A stretch of 49,714 nt of DNA from Tritrichomonas foetus (GCA_001839685.1 MLAK01000824.1:3223-52936); one strand, 5' to 3'; positions 9,521-20,637 are shown, counted from the stretch's first letter. Notes: generated from the letters alone by a model not told the origin. Translations and numbers: made by a program.

Positions 9521-9865
9521 ATGGCAGTCCCAGGAATTGTTCGTTGCTACTGTGGCGTCGGCTGCGCTGGTTGCTGGCTTGTCATCAGTATTTGGGGATT
9601 TTTCTTCTTAGGTATTCTCGCATTACTCTTCCACCTCGGTAAACAAGGAAATATTGGACATTTCAGTAAAGAACACTCAGATGCTGACCGCGCCAAACTT
9701 CTCATGATCACATGGATTATATACATCGTTTTGGGTATTCTCTGCGGAATCAATTTAGTTTATCGCCTCAAACACCCATTCCCAGAAGCCGAAGATCCAG
9801 ATGCTCAGAAACAAGATCAATTCGCCACACCTGTGACAGATGAGGCTACACCTCAAACTAATTAA
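9521..9865 (+). CDS. RNASEK-like two-span membrane protein
   Basis: A 114-aa protein with the layout of the ribonuclease kappa family, a small membrane protein associated with the V-ATPase Vo sector and required for endosome acidification and uptake in animals. The N-terminus CYCGVGCAGCWLVISIWGFF matches the family pattern CGP..A.CGIVLS.WG. The first membrane segment is about residues 15-38. A short polar loop (GHFSKEHSDADRAK) leads to a second segment of about residues 62-82 (ITWIIYIVLGILCGINLVY), and a proline/acid-rich tail follows. The frame is open seven codons upstream from a GTG; the ATG at 9521 is chosen because the family begins just before the cysteine motif. It sits upstream of a Rab gene on the same strand, 168 bp apart. 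The RNase name is historical and no catalytic claim is made. Confidence 0.72.
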   Translation: MAVPGIVRCYCGVGCAGCWLVISIWGFFFLGILALLFHLGKQGNIGHFSKEHSDADRAKLLMITWIIYIVLGILCGINLVYRLKHPFPEAEDPDAQKQDQFATPVTDEATPQTN

Positions 9866-10033
9866 ACCATATTTTTGTTTTTTTAATTCTTTTATCCTCA
9901 TTTTTTGATCTCTTTTTGTTTTTTTTACCGATTTTCGATTTAGAGGATCGATCAAAGGTTAATTTGGCATTTTAATGGTTAATTTTAAAGGTCAATTTTT
10001 AACTTCAAACTCAATCAAAAAACTTTAAAGGAA

Positions 10034-10612
10034 ATGATTGCTCCTTCATCTGTTTTTCATGGCAGAGTCGTTTTAATCGGTAATACAGCAGTCGGAAAGA
10101 CTTCGATTTTAAATCAGGTAATGGACCATACGTTTAATGATATTGAGCCAACAACAATAGGCGCAAATTATCAACTATATACTTGCGATATCGACGACAT
10201 TCACGTTGAAATTCAAATATGGGATACTGCCGGCCAGGAGAGGTTCAGGTCTCTCGGCCCAATTTATTTCAGAAATTCGATTGGCGCAATTTGTGTCTAC
10301 GATGCGACAAATAAAGAGTCATTTAATTCGCTTCCAGATTGGATCTCTTCATTTACATCAATAGCCGGAACTGATACGCTCATCGCCATCGTTGGAAATA
10401 AATGCGATTTAAGTGAAGAAATTCAAGTCACTAAAGAAGATGCAGATTACTTCGCTCAAGAGTCCGGCTATTTAAGCTTTCAAACTTCCGCTAAAACCGG
10501 TGATGGAATTGATAATTTATTTAAGACAATCGCTCAAGAATTGATTGCTACAAAAACAACCAATTTCGAGCAACCCAAATTGCAGCAAGGTGGATCATCA
10601 GGATGTTGTTAA
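10034..10612 (+). CDS. Rab family small GTPase
   Basis: A 192-aa vesicle-traffic GTPase. All nucleotide-binding boxes are present: P-loop GNTAVGKTS (residues 16-24), the switch I threonine in EPTTIGANY, WDTAGQERFRS (G3, a Rab-typical sequence with the catalytic Q), GNKCDL (G4) and TSAKTG (G5). It ends in GGSSGCC, a double-cysteine prenylation site, so it should be geranylgeranylated and cycle on a membrane. The P-loop has GNTAVGKT where most Rabs have GDSGVGKS. A central insertion-free core and the standard length suggest an ordinary functional Rab. The subfamily cannot be fixed from motifs alone; parabasalids carry large, divergent Rab sets. The start ATG follows an A-rich leader. Confidence 0.95.
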   Translation: MIAPSSVFHGRVVLIGNTAVGKTSILNQVMDHTFNDIEPTTIGANYQLYTCDIDDIHVEIQIWDTAGQERFRSLGPIYFRNSIGAICVYDATNKESFNSLPDWISSFTSIAGTDTLIAIVGNKCDLSEEIQVTKEDADYFAQESGYLSFQTSAKTGDGIDNLFKTIAQELIATKTTNFEQPKLQQGGSSGCC

Positions 10613-11253
10613 TTTTAGCATGTTAATAAATAATAATTGTTAAATTTATAGTTAAGTTATCAAAAAGATTAGAATAGCCTTTTTAAAATATATTAACTAA
10701 TTCTTTCTCATCATTTATCAAAAGATAGAAACTTATTTTGATTAATTTCATTTTGAAAATGTTTTTGATTTGTGAATTAAAAAAATTATAATTTTGGTAT
10801 TACCACCAAACCTGAAAAAGATTTCTAACAAACTAGATGAGTTCTAATTAACTTGGTCTGGTGAATTTGGCAGGATTTTTTCCACTTTTGACCTTTATTT
10901 GACATTTCACTTCACAATTACATAGAACATGATGATCAACTGCTGAATTTGGATTTCTGATTTAGCTTTTGTTCAGAATGAATATGTATAAATTATAATT
11001 GTTAAATTATGAAGTTGAGGAAGAATTATCGGTAAAAATTTCACCGCTAATTCGATTATTATGAAAAATTTTATTGAGCTTTGAGTGGTATTATTTTTCT
11101 TTATTTATCAATTCTAATTGATTCCACCAAAATAAACTGAATTAATGACTTAATCATATTATACTGAAGAGATATCACCCTAAGATCATGAAAAATAATT
11201 GCATTCAATTTTGAGAAATGATAAAGAAAAAGTTATCTGCCAAAATCAGGTGA
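10613..11253. other. Intergenic spacer
   Basis: This is AT-rich DNA between the Rab and TRRAP genes. A 14-bp direct repeat, ATAATTGTTAAATT, occurs at 10633-10646 and 10995-11008; in DNA this AT-rich it may be chance. A small CGGT/ACCG stem near 11031-11046 is the only other structure seen. No gene is apparent. Confidence 0.4.
10625..10630 (+). terminator. Candidate polyadenylation signal of Rab gene
   Basis: AATAAA begins 13 nt after the Rab stop codon, followed by a T-rich stretch. This hexamer is common by chance in AT-rich DNA, but similar placement recurs after several genes in the window. Confidence 0.35.
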
Positions 11254-14200
11254 ATGGAGAAACTTATTTCTATTATCGAGCAATCGGAAGAATTCCCTGA
11301 TTTCGAAGTTGCCAAATGTGTACATGAAATACACTCTGAATTAGCTATGCTTCCAGTTGATCTAATGTCGCAAAAACTGAATTCGATATCGAGTTTTTTA
11401 AATAACTTAGAACGAACAGAATCTCACGATAAAATCAAATTTTACATCGCTGTTTTGGCAATCATCCTCTTTCCTCGAATCGAATCGCTTCCGGAATTCT
11501 CATTTTATACAGATAACGGAAAATTGTTCAGCGTGATCATCACAATTTACACAATGAAAGAGAAAAAAATGCCACATGATTTATTTATATCAACATTTCA
11601 GAACAATCTCAAAGAAATTTCGACAGAAACATTATTTTATGATATTTCACCTCTTCATTATTTTCACCATTTTGCTGAAATGGTTCGAATTTCACTTAAT
11701 CCTGATGATTTTATTTCACTCACAACAGAATTTTTAAATCTTTTTTTGCCTGGAGAAAATCAGATTCCGACTAATCATTTGAATCATTCTTCTATATTTT
11801 ATATATCAAATTTAATTCGTCCCCTTGTTCATCATATGATTAATCACCCCAATAAAGAGAGTACAAACATGATTTCCTTATGGCTGAAATTCTTTGATTA
11901 TATTTTTTCTTTGCCAAACGTAAACATTTCACTGATTTTACTTCAATTTTTACATCCTTGGTATGTATTTACTCGGTTTTGTTCAGATAAAACATTAAAA
12001 ATCAAGCTTGAAAATCATATTCAACTTATTTCTAATTTATTCCGAAAGGTAACAACCAGCAAAATGCATGAATTATATCGTTTCCCTTGGTATTTAGTTA
12101 TTTTATTGCAATATCAATACCAAGACCCAAAATGGCGATATAACTGTCTCTGTTTGATTTTAATCGCTTTTAAAACAATTATGAAAATCCAAGAAATGAG
12201 AAACATGATTGATTCTGCCCGTGAATTTGTTGAAAAAATGAAACATCTTTATACTTCCAATCCAAATCAGATCTCATATTATACAATTTTATCATTTTTA
12301 GATTCTTGCTTCAGACAATATTCTGAATCTTTCATTAACCCAATAATTCCAGATCTTCATTGGCAGCCAAGGCCTCTTTATAAAAAAAATATTTATTTTT
12401 TTGATCAAGGAGGTTCTTTGAATTCCAGTATTGACAATTTTCTGTATACTACTACCAATGTCAGGGAATATGATGCAACAACCTTTAAACCTGCTTTAGA
12501 AGCACTAATTCATAAATATGATGTATTGAAATCTAAAATGACAACAGCGCAATTTTTCCTGCTTCCTTTGTTTGAAATCTCTTTTAATAATCCCGAAAAT
12601 CTTGCTTATATACCACGGATCATATCCACTGTTATACGATGTCTTTATACCATTGAATATGCAAATTTAGTTTTATCGTCACTAGAATTTCCCATTAAAA
12701 AGAAACCTGATTATCAAAAATGCACTGACATGTTTTTAAAACTCATTCCAAGAATCCCACACTATGTGCATCCAACATTTGCGCAAATGGCAGCAAAAAT
12801 TTTATGGAAGTACACAAAAAAATTCATAATTACAGCTTCAGCACTAAAAATTATACAGAAATTTCCCGATAATATTTTTGAAATGGTTCTTAAAGAAGGA
12901 ACAAATATAGTGACAGATAATTTTCATTTGCTTTTTTCAAAGAGCTATTTTGAAACTTATTATTTCTGTAGATACATCATTATTTTGCTTCGTTTATCGA
13001 CAGTTGGTGATGCAAAACCATCATATCTAGAAACTATCAAAGATTTCAAGAAAGTGATTTCGAATACAGTTTTCAATAACCTTAAAAAGATTACTAATCA
13101 AACAATTGTGTTCCAAATGGTGACTGTTTTACTTAAGCAACCTTCAATCAATCAAGTTACATTTCAATTTAAATCTTCATTAATTGAAGATGTTTTACCA
13201 TCGGCCAAAAAGGCATTTTTGTTCCCATTTTTATCATTGATTTCTTCTGTGGTTGAAACAATTAAAATCCAACAAATTTGCCCGCTTTTGGAATATGCCT
13301 TAAGAAATGGCGATGATGATACAATTGCAGTAGCATCGAATTTATGTTGCAAAATTTTTTCATTTATTGATAGAAATGCGAGTGAAAATCATCCAAATAA
13401 TGAAAAAATGAATGGAGATAGGCCTTCAAAAGATAATCCTTATATTTTACCTTTATTCAAAGCATGGTATCATGCTCCATTGTCACAACAGCAAAAATTG
13501 GATTTTGTGGAATTTATTCCGAAGTTTCCTCATCTTTTTACCCAAATTGAAGAGCCCAAAACAATATCTGTAAAAATTTCTTTTGGTGATTTATTTAATG
13601 AGATTTATAAATCATTAACAGATGATACTGAGGCAATTTTAAATGCTTTTAATTTATTTTCTATATATATTTTTACTCCAGACCTTGATCATGTTCAAAC
13701 TTTAGCTCTTCTTCGCATTTTCACTCGATGTCTGTCATATAAATTTTTAGAATCTAGAATTCACGATCTCATTCCAAAATTTCTGATTTATCATATAAAT
13801 TTATTTTTGCAATGTAAAACTAATATGTTATTCTTATGTTTACTTGAAGTTCCATTTGGATCAAAAGCTGTAGTATCTTCAATTATCCATGATATTGCAT
13901 TATCATTTATGAGTATTGTTATTGAACGGAATCCAAATTGTCCAATGATTGAAAAAACTGTTCAGGATACTTTACACTTTAGTTCTTATCATGAACGAGT
14001 GCATACAACATTAGCAGGATTCTCAATCTATGTTCGACTCTGTCCCCAATATGTAACAATTGATGCAATGCGATGTTTTTTAATTTCTACAAATGAAGTT
14101 CATGCATTTGATCTTAGTTTCAATCAATCATTTACTGATTTACTAAATTCATATATCAAAACACTAGATCAAGAGAAATCACAAGAGTTTATTGATATGA

Positions 14201-17200
14201 CATTTCGACTTTTTGGTACAATGCCACTGAGTTTTAGATTAGTTGTAGTCAGAGTTATGAGTTCTGTTAGAAATGCAGCTTTACCAAGTCTTGATATGAT
14301 TGAAAAATCCAAATATAAATCATTAATTATGCAGCAACTTGCTGCGGTTTTAAATTGCTCAAAAAATATTGACAATTCAATTGTTACTGCTACAATAAAG
14401 CTTTTATCTGAAAAGAATGATAGATTAACTTTTACTGAGAAATTATCACGTAAAATGTCATTATATATTGGAACAATGTCCAATGAAACAATTTTTCGTC
14501 GTTTTATTCAAGAACCCGGATTTTCGGTAAAACTCATTAGTTTTATGAGCAATACAATTGCAACTAGTTTTAAATCACTTCGCCTTACTTCAAAAGAGTG
14601 TTTCGACCTCCTTATTAATCACTTGGATAAAGACAAACAGTGTATGAAAATTATTTATAATCACCTAGAAGATCCAATTGGTAATAAAATATTTACATAT
14701 TTCAATGAATATTCAGATCGTATGCATTATTTTAAAAGATTAGCAAAAATTGTTCCAACTAGTGTTAAATCGGCTCTAGTAATTGATTTTATAAATGCTG
14801 TTGATGAATATACTAAAAAGAGTGATGATGATAAAGTTACATTTTTATCAAATTGTAAATGCTTCTTTTCATTTTTAGGTGTGAAAGACTATATTTCACA
14901 ACCATCAACAAAAGAATCAATATTTTCTATTTCACCTCTTGGCAAATCTTATTTTAATATTTATACAGAATGTTTAGTGAAATTATTATATGATCCACAT
15001 ATTCCATATCGTTCGATCATTGGCAAACGTGCATTTAACTTTTTAATTTGCTTCCCTAAAGAAACTGTTTCGAGACTATTACAAATTTCCTATCCAACAT
15101 TGCTTTACTTTATGCAAAATGAATGTTCACAGTCATTTCATGAGGCTTTCATTGCATCTTGTCAGAAATTAGGTGATGTTTTACATTTCCCAACATATTA
15201 TTTTGATATTTTATTCAAAATGTCAAAAATAAAAGAATGCTTACAGAATACTTTATACATTGAATTTATTAATTCTTGTTTTGCTAGCCTGCTTTCTGCT
15301 TTCCAAACATTACCACCCCATATAACGTGGCAACTTTTAAAAATTTCATCTTCACTTTTGAATATCGTTAATTACACTGAAAATATTCATTCTTTTATTG
15401 AAGTGACAAAAGTGTTTAATTATCCACTCTTTTTAAGTTCAAATTTATATTCTAAATATGTCAAAAAATGTTTTAAACTGACCAGTGATGAATTCAAGAG
15501 GAATTTAATTACTACTATTATTCAAAACACAGCTTGCTTAAATAACTCTCTATTTGATAATGTATTATCACATGCAATTAAATATTCACAAAACTTATCA
15601 GAAGAGCTTATTTCTATTTTGTGGGGATTTTTATCAGATTCCAAATATATTGTTTCAGTGACAAGAATGCTTAAAAAAAATGTGCCAGCACCAGATGTTT
15701 TAATTCAAGTTGTCAAAATGATAAATATAATGTTAAATGATTCTGACACTACCAATATTGTTTATTCTGAAAAAGCAATGCTTAAACTACTTAAATTGAA
15801 ATTATTACCAGCTGACCAATACTGGAAATTCATTCAAACTTGTTTCCGGGTATTTAAATTTATGGATCCACCTTTTGTTTCTTATTCTTTAAGATTCTTT
15901 AAATTAATGGAATCAAACTTTCCTGATATACCAGAGAGTATAATTCCAACAATTACTTATTTTATTCATAACAAGTTTAATTCTGCACGAGAAATACAAA
16001 GATTAATGGATATTTGGGCAATTTCTCCATCAATTCGGAAAATTTTACCATTTTCACCAATTCTATTCCTTTCATCTTTTTTGGATTCTCGGATATACCG
16101 AAAAGAACCCCCTAAATTATCATATGATCCGATTTTAGCAGTTGCAATTAAATATTTAAATACTGTTGATGTTCCAAAACATGAAATTGATAAATTTTTC
16201 AAATCGGCTTATGTTTATCTTGATTTAATGATAAAAGAAATGACATTTAATACGTTCCCCGATTTTATGGCAGCTTATGCAAATAAACATGATATTATTG
16301 AACCACCAAGTTATATCATTGAAACAGTTTTAAAAAATAAAATCAATTTACCTTCATTTATAGTTATCTGCCTTTTAGCAAAATACAACAAAACTGTTCT
16401 TTTGACGTATCAACAACTTGCAACATCTGCTTTAGATTTTGTAGAAAATGAAGATGTTCCTGTAAATCCATTGAGTCTTCAAAAACTTGTAGAATTTATG
16501 TGCCAGGAGCCATCATTGAATCCGTCTGTCTTGTTAGCATACAACAACTTCATTGCCAAATTTAACGATAAAAATCAAGCAAAAATATTTGCCATTTTTG
16601 CAGCAATGATGAAATCTGGAAAATTCATTGAATATCATGAAAATATGTGGAAATTAATGATTGTTAAAAACAGAACCGAAATTTTGGATTATTTAAGTGA
16701 AAAAGAACAGCTACGATTCATTGAATACATTGAAACATACACCACAAACCTTCCTGATTATTTCATTAAAACTGCTGAATATTCAATTGAATCTGATTTA
16801 GTATCCAAAAAGGCCAAATGCCTAATAATTTCTAAAGTTGCACCAACCATAAGTAAAGTTAATGTTTCTCAAGTATTTACATGCATTGATAAAATCAAGA
16901 GATACAGTGAAAGATCAAATCTCAATTTTTCACCTTACATTACTGAAATGTTGATTGAAGCGGCTAGATGTTCAAAACAAATAAACAGACTTAAGTGTAT
17001 TCAAATGATAAGTGAAATTATACCACCATATTATGATGAATCAAACGTTGATTCTACTTCAAATGATCATAATGGCAACAATTTTGATTTTTTAGATTTT
17101 ATCTTTAATCAATTACCTTCAATATCATGGAGAAATGAAACACTTATCTATCTTATATCATTATTTGCGATTAAAGATAAAAAATGGATGATTATCTTTT

Positions 17201-19782
17201 CATTTTCGAATTCATTACGAGGATATTCCGAAGATTTTGCTGTACATTTCCTTCAACATGTTGTAAATGAAAGATATTCTGGCATTATCCATAATTTCTT
17301 CCTCAGGATCTTAAATGTCAATAATATTAAAAGTTTTAGTTATATAATAAGCAGTCTCCTGCATTGTTTTGCAGCTTCTAACTTACACATTCATCCTAAA
17401 ATTGCTATAAAAGCAGCAATTTCGATAAATAGACCAGAATACATTAATTACTATCTAGATAATGAAGTAATTTCTATTTATGATGAAACAATATTTAAGC
17501 ATAATGACATTAACGACGAATTATACAGTAAGTTCTCTCAAAATTATGATATTTCCTTACGAACAGCTATTGCTTTATCTTTACTTGGAAAATATCAACA
17601 ATCCTATGATATTTATTCACAATTTGATGAACCTGTCTTTGAAAATTGGCATTTCAAGAATTTACTTGCAGATAAAATATATAGAATCAATCATCAATTT
17701 TTGATTGATGATAATAATAATTACTATATTACACAGCCTTTAAAAAATGTATCTCAATGGTTTAATTATAACTTCCCTATGTCCCATGTTAGTGAAGCAT
17801 TATCTCTTGGTGTTTCAGGCAATAGTAAAGGTTCAATATCAGCCATTCAAAAATCTCAAATGGTAATAATTGAAATGATTCAACCAAATTCTTCATATAT
17901 GAAACGTGAATTAATTGCAGCTTCTGAAATTGCACTTAGAATGATTAAATTGCATGCTTTACAAAATCCTATACCTCCATTGAATAACCAATTCATCACG
18001 AAAACGTTAAATCACTCATTTTTAAATGATTTGGAAAATATGTATGACCTAATTATTCGAAAAGATGACCAAAATTATCAAAATCTTAATTATGATGAAA
18101 ATTGTATCATGTTGTTACCACCATCATATAATCATACAATTAAACATATTAGTGGTATTACTAATAAAGGTTTAATTGCCATAAATGGAACACAATTAGA
18201 AGAATATCTTCAATCAATGATAAATAATTTATCAAAACCACCAAAAGAAACCGAAATTATGAAATTTGCGCCCATTTGTTTTGAAGCATACACTATATCA
18301 CCATCAGATGAATTGTTTTACGCTTCCTATAGTTCATATGCTCTCGCTGTAAATGGATGTATAGAATATCCACCATATTTAAGACAAGAATCAACAGCAA
18401 GAATTGTTACTTTGTTAAGAATTGCTGATGATTCCCAATTGCATGTTGCTAAAGAAAATTCTGGAATATTTAGTCATAAAAACCTAGAAGTTTGGAGACT
18501 TTGGCTTGGCCAATTAGTCGATTTGACACTACGTAAAGAATTAGCTTCAGTTATTGCGCCACTTTTCTTAGAAATGGGATATCGTGCTTTATTATATGCT
18601 CGTAAGAAAGGAAACACTGATATTATTAATTTCTTAAGTCTTAAATTACCAGGATCAATGATGCCATTAGATCTTCTAGAAAAATCGCTTAATTTAGCAT
18701 TTAGTGGGAATTTGGAACAAAATGAAGAGGAAGTTAAAAATATAATGAATTGTTCTTTCCCGTTTGTTTTCCCTTATCAAAATTCCCCGATTTCTCTTTA
18801 CCGAGTTTCCGGGAAACCTTACTTTTTATCACCTGATATGCTAATGCTTACTTTAGCAACAACGACATGTAATCAAACTCCTGTTTTAATTCAAAGAACA
18901 ACTAATAGTGAAGGATTTTCATCATCAGTAATGACATTTGCAAATACAATACATTTAATGAAAATTGTGATGGAATCTTCTTACATTACAAGACATAAGG
19001 GAGTTATAATGAGTGCACCTTTTGTTTTTGAAGTAGGAAAAAATTATTTACTCACATTAATTAATGGAAGAGCTGAAAGCCTCCAAACCCTATTTGAAAC
19101 GCACAAAAAAACTAGAAATTTAATCCATGAACAAGCAAATATCAAAACTAATGATAGTACAAATAAATTTGTGAAAGATTCGTTGAATGTGGAAAATTGT
19201 GACTCATCAAATACTTTTCGGAATTATATAATGAAAAACTTGACTTCTCAAGGATTTTTCATTAAACAGAATTCTTTACTAAAAAGTGCAGCCTCACAAG
19301 CAGTTGTTAGGCATATGCTTTCTGCCGATTATCCTTCTTTAGAACGATACATTTTCTGTTCAGATGTAGGTACAATGCCAGTGATTCACATTGACTTTGA
19401 TTCATATTCTTTCACGCAAAATATTGAAGAATCATCTTTTCGATATTCACCAAACATTGAATCGCTTTTCGGTGAATTTGGAAAGAATAAGTTCCATTTG
19501 ATGATGGCAGCAACAGCAAGTTCATTTGTTGAACAACTTGAAAGTATTCGATCATGTATTGAAGTTTTAGTTGGTGATGATCCATCAATTGAACTAAAAG
19601 GAGCCGATTTCATCATTCAAGAAAGAAACATTGTTGAAGATAAACTTTTCCAAATAGCTCCAACTTCTGGAATTTCTGCAACACCTGAAGACAGCATTGC
19701 TTGGATGAATGGATTAACTCAGTTAATGGAAAGAGCAATGAATCAGTCTCTTCAACCACAGTCTGCAATGCCATGGTTTTAG
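11254..19782 (+). CDS. TRRAP: TRRAP/Tra1 pseudokinase, PIKK family
   Basis: A 2842-aa member of the phosphatidylinositol-kinase-like family in its inactive TRRAP/Tra1 branch, the activator-binding scaffold of SAGA and NuA4-type acetyltransferase complexes. Residues 1 to about 2000 are helical HEAT/TPR-like repeats. A FAT-like region follows, then the kinase-like fold at about 2380-2790 and a C-terminal FATC ending in PWF. The segment RYSPNIESLFGEFG (2730 onward) matches the TRRAP pattern FRLTPNI..F. Where active kinases have GDRHxxN the sequence reads SADYPSLE (2690-2697), so the catalytic loop is lost. The DFG position reads IHIDFD (2711-2716), so the aspartate remains and the glycycine-equivalent residue is replaced. 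Known homologues are about 3700-3900 aa, so this one is roughly 1000 residues shorter, mostly in the repeats. No intron interrupts it. Confidence 0.88.
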   Translation: MEKLISIIEQSEEFPDFEVAKCVHEIHSELAMLPVDLMSQKLNSISSFLNNLERTESHDKIKFYIAVLAIILFPRIESLPEFSFYTDNGKLFSVIITIYTMKEKKMPHDLFISTFQNNLKEISTETLFYDISPLHYFHHFAEMVRISLNPDDFISLTTEFLNLFLPGENQIPTNHLNHSSIFYISNLIRPLVHHMINHPNKESTNMISLWLKFFDYIFSLPNVNISLILLQFLHPWYVFTRFCSDKTLKIKLENHIQLISNLFRKVTTSKMHELYRFPWYLVILLQYQYQDPKWRYNCLCLILIAFKTIMKIQEMRNMIDSAREFVEKMKHLYTSNPNQISYYTILSFLDSCFRQYSESFINPIIPDLHWQPRPLYKKNIYFFDQGGSLNSSIDNFLYTTTNVREYDATTFKPALEALIHKYDVLKSKMTTAQFFLLPLFEISFNNPENLAYIPRIISTVIRCLYTIEYANLVLSSLEFPIKKKPDYQKCTDMFLKLIPRIPHYVHPTFAQMAAKILWKYTKKFIITASALKIIQKFPDNIFEMVLKEGTNIVTDNFHLLFSKSYFETYYFCRYIIILLRLSTVGDAKPSYLETIKDFKKVISNTVFNNLKKITNQTIVFQMVTVLLKQPSINQVTFQFKSSLIEDVLPSAKKAFLFPFLSLISSVVETIKIQQICPLLEYALRNGDDDTIAVASNLCCKIFSFIDRNASENHPNNEKMNGDRPSKDNPYILPLFKAWYHAPLSQQQKLDFVEFIPKFPHLFTQIEEPKTISVKISFGDLFNEIYKSLTDDTEAILNAFNLFSIYIFTPDLDHVQTLALLRIFTRCLSYKFLESRIHDLIPKFLIYHINLFLQCKTNMLFLCLLEVPFGSKAVVSSIIHDIALSFMSIVIERNPNCPMIEKTVQDTLHFSSYHERVHTTLAGFSIYVRLCPQYVTIDAMRCFLISTNEVHAFDLSFNQSFTDLLNSYIKTLDQEKSQEFIDMTFRLFGTMPLSFRLVVVRVMSSVRNAALPSLDMIEKSKYKSLIMQQLAAVLNCSKNIDNSIVTATIKLLSEKNDRLTFTEKLSRKMSLYIGTMSNETIFRRFIQEPGFSVKLISFMSNTIATSFKSLRLTSKECFDLLINHLDKDKQCMKIIYNHLEDPIGNKIFTYFNEYSDRMHYFKRLAKIVPTSVKSALVIDFINAVDEYTKKSDDDKVTFLSNCKCFFSFLGVKDYISQPSTKESIFSISPLGKSYFNIYTECLVKLLYDPHIPYRSIIGKRAFNFLICFPKETVSRLLQISYPTLLYFMQNECSQSFHEAFIASCQKLGDVLHFPTYYFDILFKMSKIKECLQNTLYIEFINSCFASLLSAFQTLPPHITWQLLKISSSLLNIVNYTENIHSFIEVTKVFNYPLFLSSNLYSKYVKKCFKLTSDEFKRNLITTIIQNTACLNNSLFDNVLSHAIKYSQNLSEELISILWGFLSDSKYIVSVTRMLKKNVPAPDVLIQVVKMINIMLNDSDTTNIVYSEKAMLKLLKLKLLPADQYWKFIQTCFRVFKFMDPPFVSYSLRFFKLMESNFPDIPESIIPTITYFIHNKFNSAREIQRLMDIWAISPSIRKILPFSPILFLSSFLDSRIYRKEPPKLSYDPILAVAIKYLNTVDVPKHEIDKFFKSAYVYLDLMIKEMTFNTFPDFMAAYANKHDIIEPPSYIIETVLKNKINLPSFIVICLLAKYNKTVLLTYQQLATSALDFVENEDVPVNPLSLQKLVEFMCQEPSLNPSVLLAYNNFIAKFNDKNQAKIFAIFAAMMKSGKFIEYHENMWKLMIVKNRTEILDYLSEKEQLRFIEYIETYTTNLPDYFIKTAEYSIESDLVSKKAKCLIISKVAPTISKVNVSQVFTCIDKIKRYSERSNLNFSPYITEMLIEAARCSKQINRLKCIQMISEIIPPYYDESNVDSTSNDHNGNNFDFLDFIFNQLPSISWRNETLIYLISLFAIKDKKWMIIFSFSNSLRGYSEDFAVHFLQHVVNERYSGIIHNFFLRILNVNNIKSFSYIISSLLHCFAASNLHIHPKIAIKAAISINRPEYINYYLDNEVISIYDETIFKHNDINDELYSKFSQNYDISLRTAIALSLLGKYQQSYDIYSQFDEPVFENWHFKNLLADKIYRINHQFLIDDNNNYYITQPLKNVSQWFNYNFPMSHVSEALSLGVSGNSKGSISAIQKSQMVIIEMIQPNSSYMKRELIAASEIALRMIKLHALQNPIPPLNNQFITKTLNHSFLNDLENMYDLIIRKDDQNYQNLNYDENCIMLLPPSYNHTIKHISGITNKGLIAINGTQLEEYLQSMINNLSKPPKETEIMKFAPICFEAYTISPSDELFYASYSSYALAVNGCIEYPPYLRQESTARIVTLLRIADDSQLHVAKENSGIFSHKNLEVWRLWLGQLVDLTLRKELASVIAPLFLEMGYRALLYARKKGNTDIINFLSLKLPGSMMPLDLLEKSLNLAFSGNLEQNEEEVKNIMNCSFPFVFPYQNSPISLYRVSGKPYFLSPDMLMLTLATTTCNQTPVLIQRTTNSEGFSSSVMTFANTIHLMKIVMESSYITRHKGVIMSAPFVFEVGKNYLLTLINGRAESLQTLFETHKKTRNLIHEQANIKTNDSTNKFVKDSLNVENCDSSNTFRNYIMKNLTSQGFFIKQNSLLKSAASQAVVRHMLSADYPSLERYIFCSDVGTMPVIHIDFDSYSFTQNIEESSFRYSPNIESLFGEFGKNKFHLMMAATASSFVEQLESIRSCIEVLVGDDPSIELKGADFIIQERNIVEDKLFQIAPTSGISATPEDSIAWMNGLTQLMERAMNQSLQPQSAMPWF

Positions 19783-20169
19783 TCTTTTCAACTATTTTTT
19801 ATTGTTTTTAATAAAGTTTATAATAGATTTTAATTTCCATGGATTTCAACTTTTAACTTTTTTTTCTTACATTATTATTGTATATTTGGAAAATTGGAAA
19901 ATACATATCGATTTGTGAATATGTTCAATAAAAATGATGCCTATATTGGTTAATCCAAGTTTAGGGGAGGCAATTTTTAATCTTCGAAAATTTGATAAGA
20001 ACGTATGCAAGAAAAGGGAATAACTCACACTATTATCATAAAAAGAAATAATAACATTTTGTTCTCGAAATAGTATATTCTTTGATAAGGAATCTGCTTT
20101 TTCAAATGAAAATAAATATCTGAAAAATTGAAAGGAAAGGGAGCCCGTTTAAAAAAGGATTTCACATTC
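19783..20169. other. Intergenic spacer
   Basis: This AT-rich spacer lies downstream of TRRAP. It contains a candidate polyadenylation hexamer near its start and nothing else that I can support. Confidence 0.4.
19810..19815 (+). terminator. Candidate polyadenylation signal of TRRAP
   Basis: AATAAA begins 28 nt after the TRRAP stop within a T-rich leader. This is a position-based candidate only. Confidence 0.4.
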
Positions 20170-20637
20170 ATGAATGAAAAAGATCTTCCCAAGCCACATA
20201 CGTCACTTAAAGAAGTCAGCCCAACTACAATTCAAGCCAACATTTTAAAAATGCAACAATATCAATTAGAGCCAGCCAGCGATTTTCAGCTTTTTCTGCA
20301 TCTCGAAATGGCAGACCTCAATAAATTTGTTTGGAAGGCCTCCAAAGAATTGAGGAAAGAATTTGAAAAGGAGTTATCGAAAGCAAAATCAAATTTTCGA
20401 AGATATAAAAATCTCAGCCAAATTTGTTTTCACTATAAAAATGGCCCCGCCAAAACAAAAGCAAGAAATCAAAACAGAAAATTATTGCGCCCTCGGCCTT
20501 TCAATCAAAGTCTTTCAAACGGTCACCGACCAAATAAGACTTTTGATGTGTCAAAATTGAAGCATGACAATAGAAATTTGAGAAGAAAGGATTCCAGAAA
20601 TGAAGAGGATTCGAGAAAAAACAGAACTCGACAATAG
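20170..20637 (+). CDS. Small basic protein, unrecognised
   Basis: A 155-aa candidate gene from the first ATG (20170); the frame is open 14 codons further upstream from a non-ATG codon. The N-terminal half is predicted helical (NILKMQQYQLEPASDFQLFLHLEMADLNKF and a charged KELRKEFEKELSKAKSNFRR helix). The C-terminal half is strongly basic and probably disordered, rich in R, K, N and S (DNRNLRRKDSRNEEDSRKN). That composition suits an RNA- or DNA-associated protein or a nucleolar targeting tail, but there is no diagnostic domain. It is the least secure of the mid-size genes; short low-complexity ORFs can occur in spacer DNA, though the GC content here is above that of the flanks. Confidence 0.55.
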   Translation: MNEKDLPKPHTSLKEVSPTTIQANILKMQQYQLEPASDFQLFLHLEMADLNKFVWKASKELRKEFEKELSKAKSNFRRYKNLSQICFHYKNGPAKTKARNQNRKLLRPRPFNQSLSNGHRPNKTFDVSKLKHDNRNLRRKDSRNEEDSRKNRTRQ

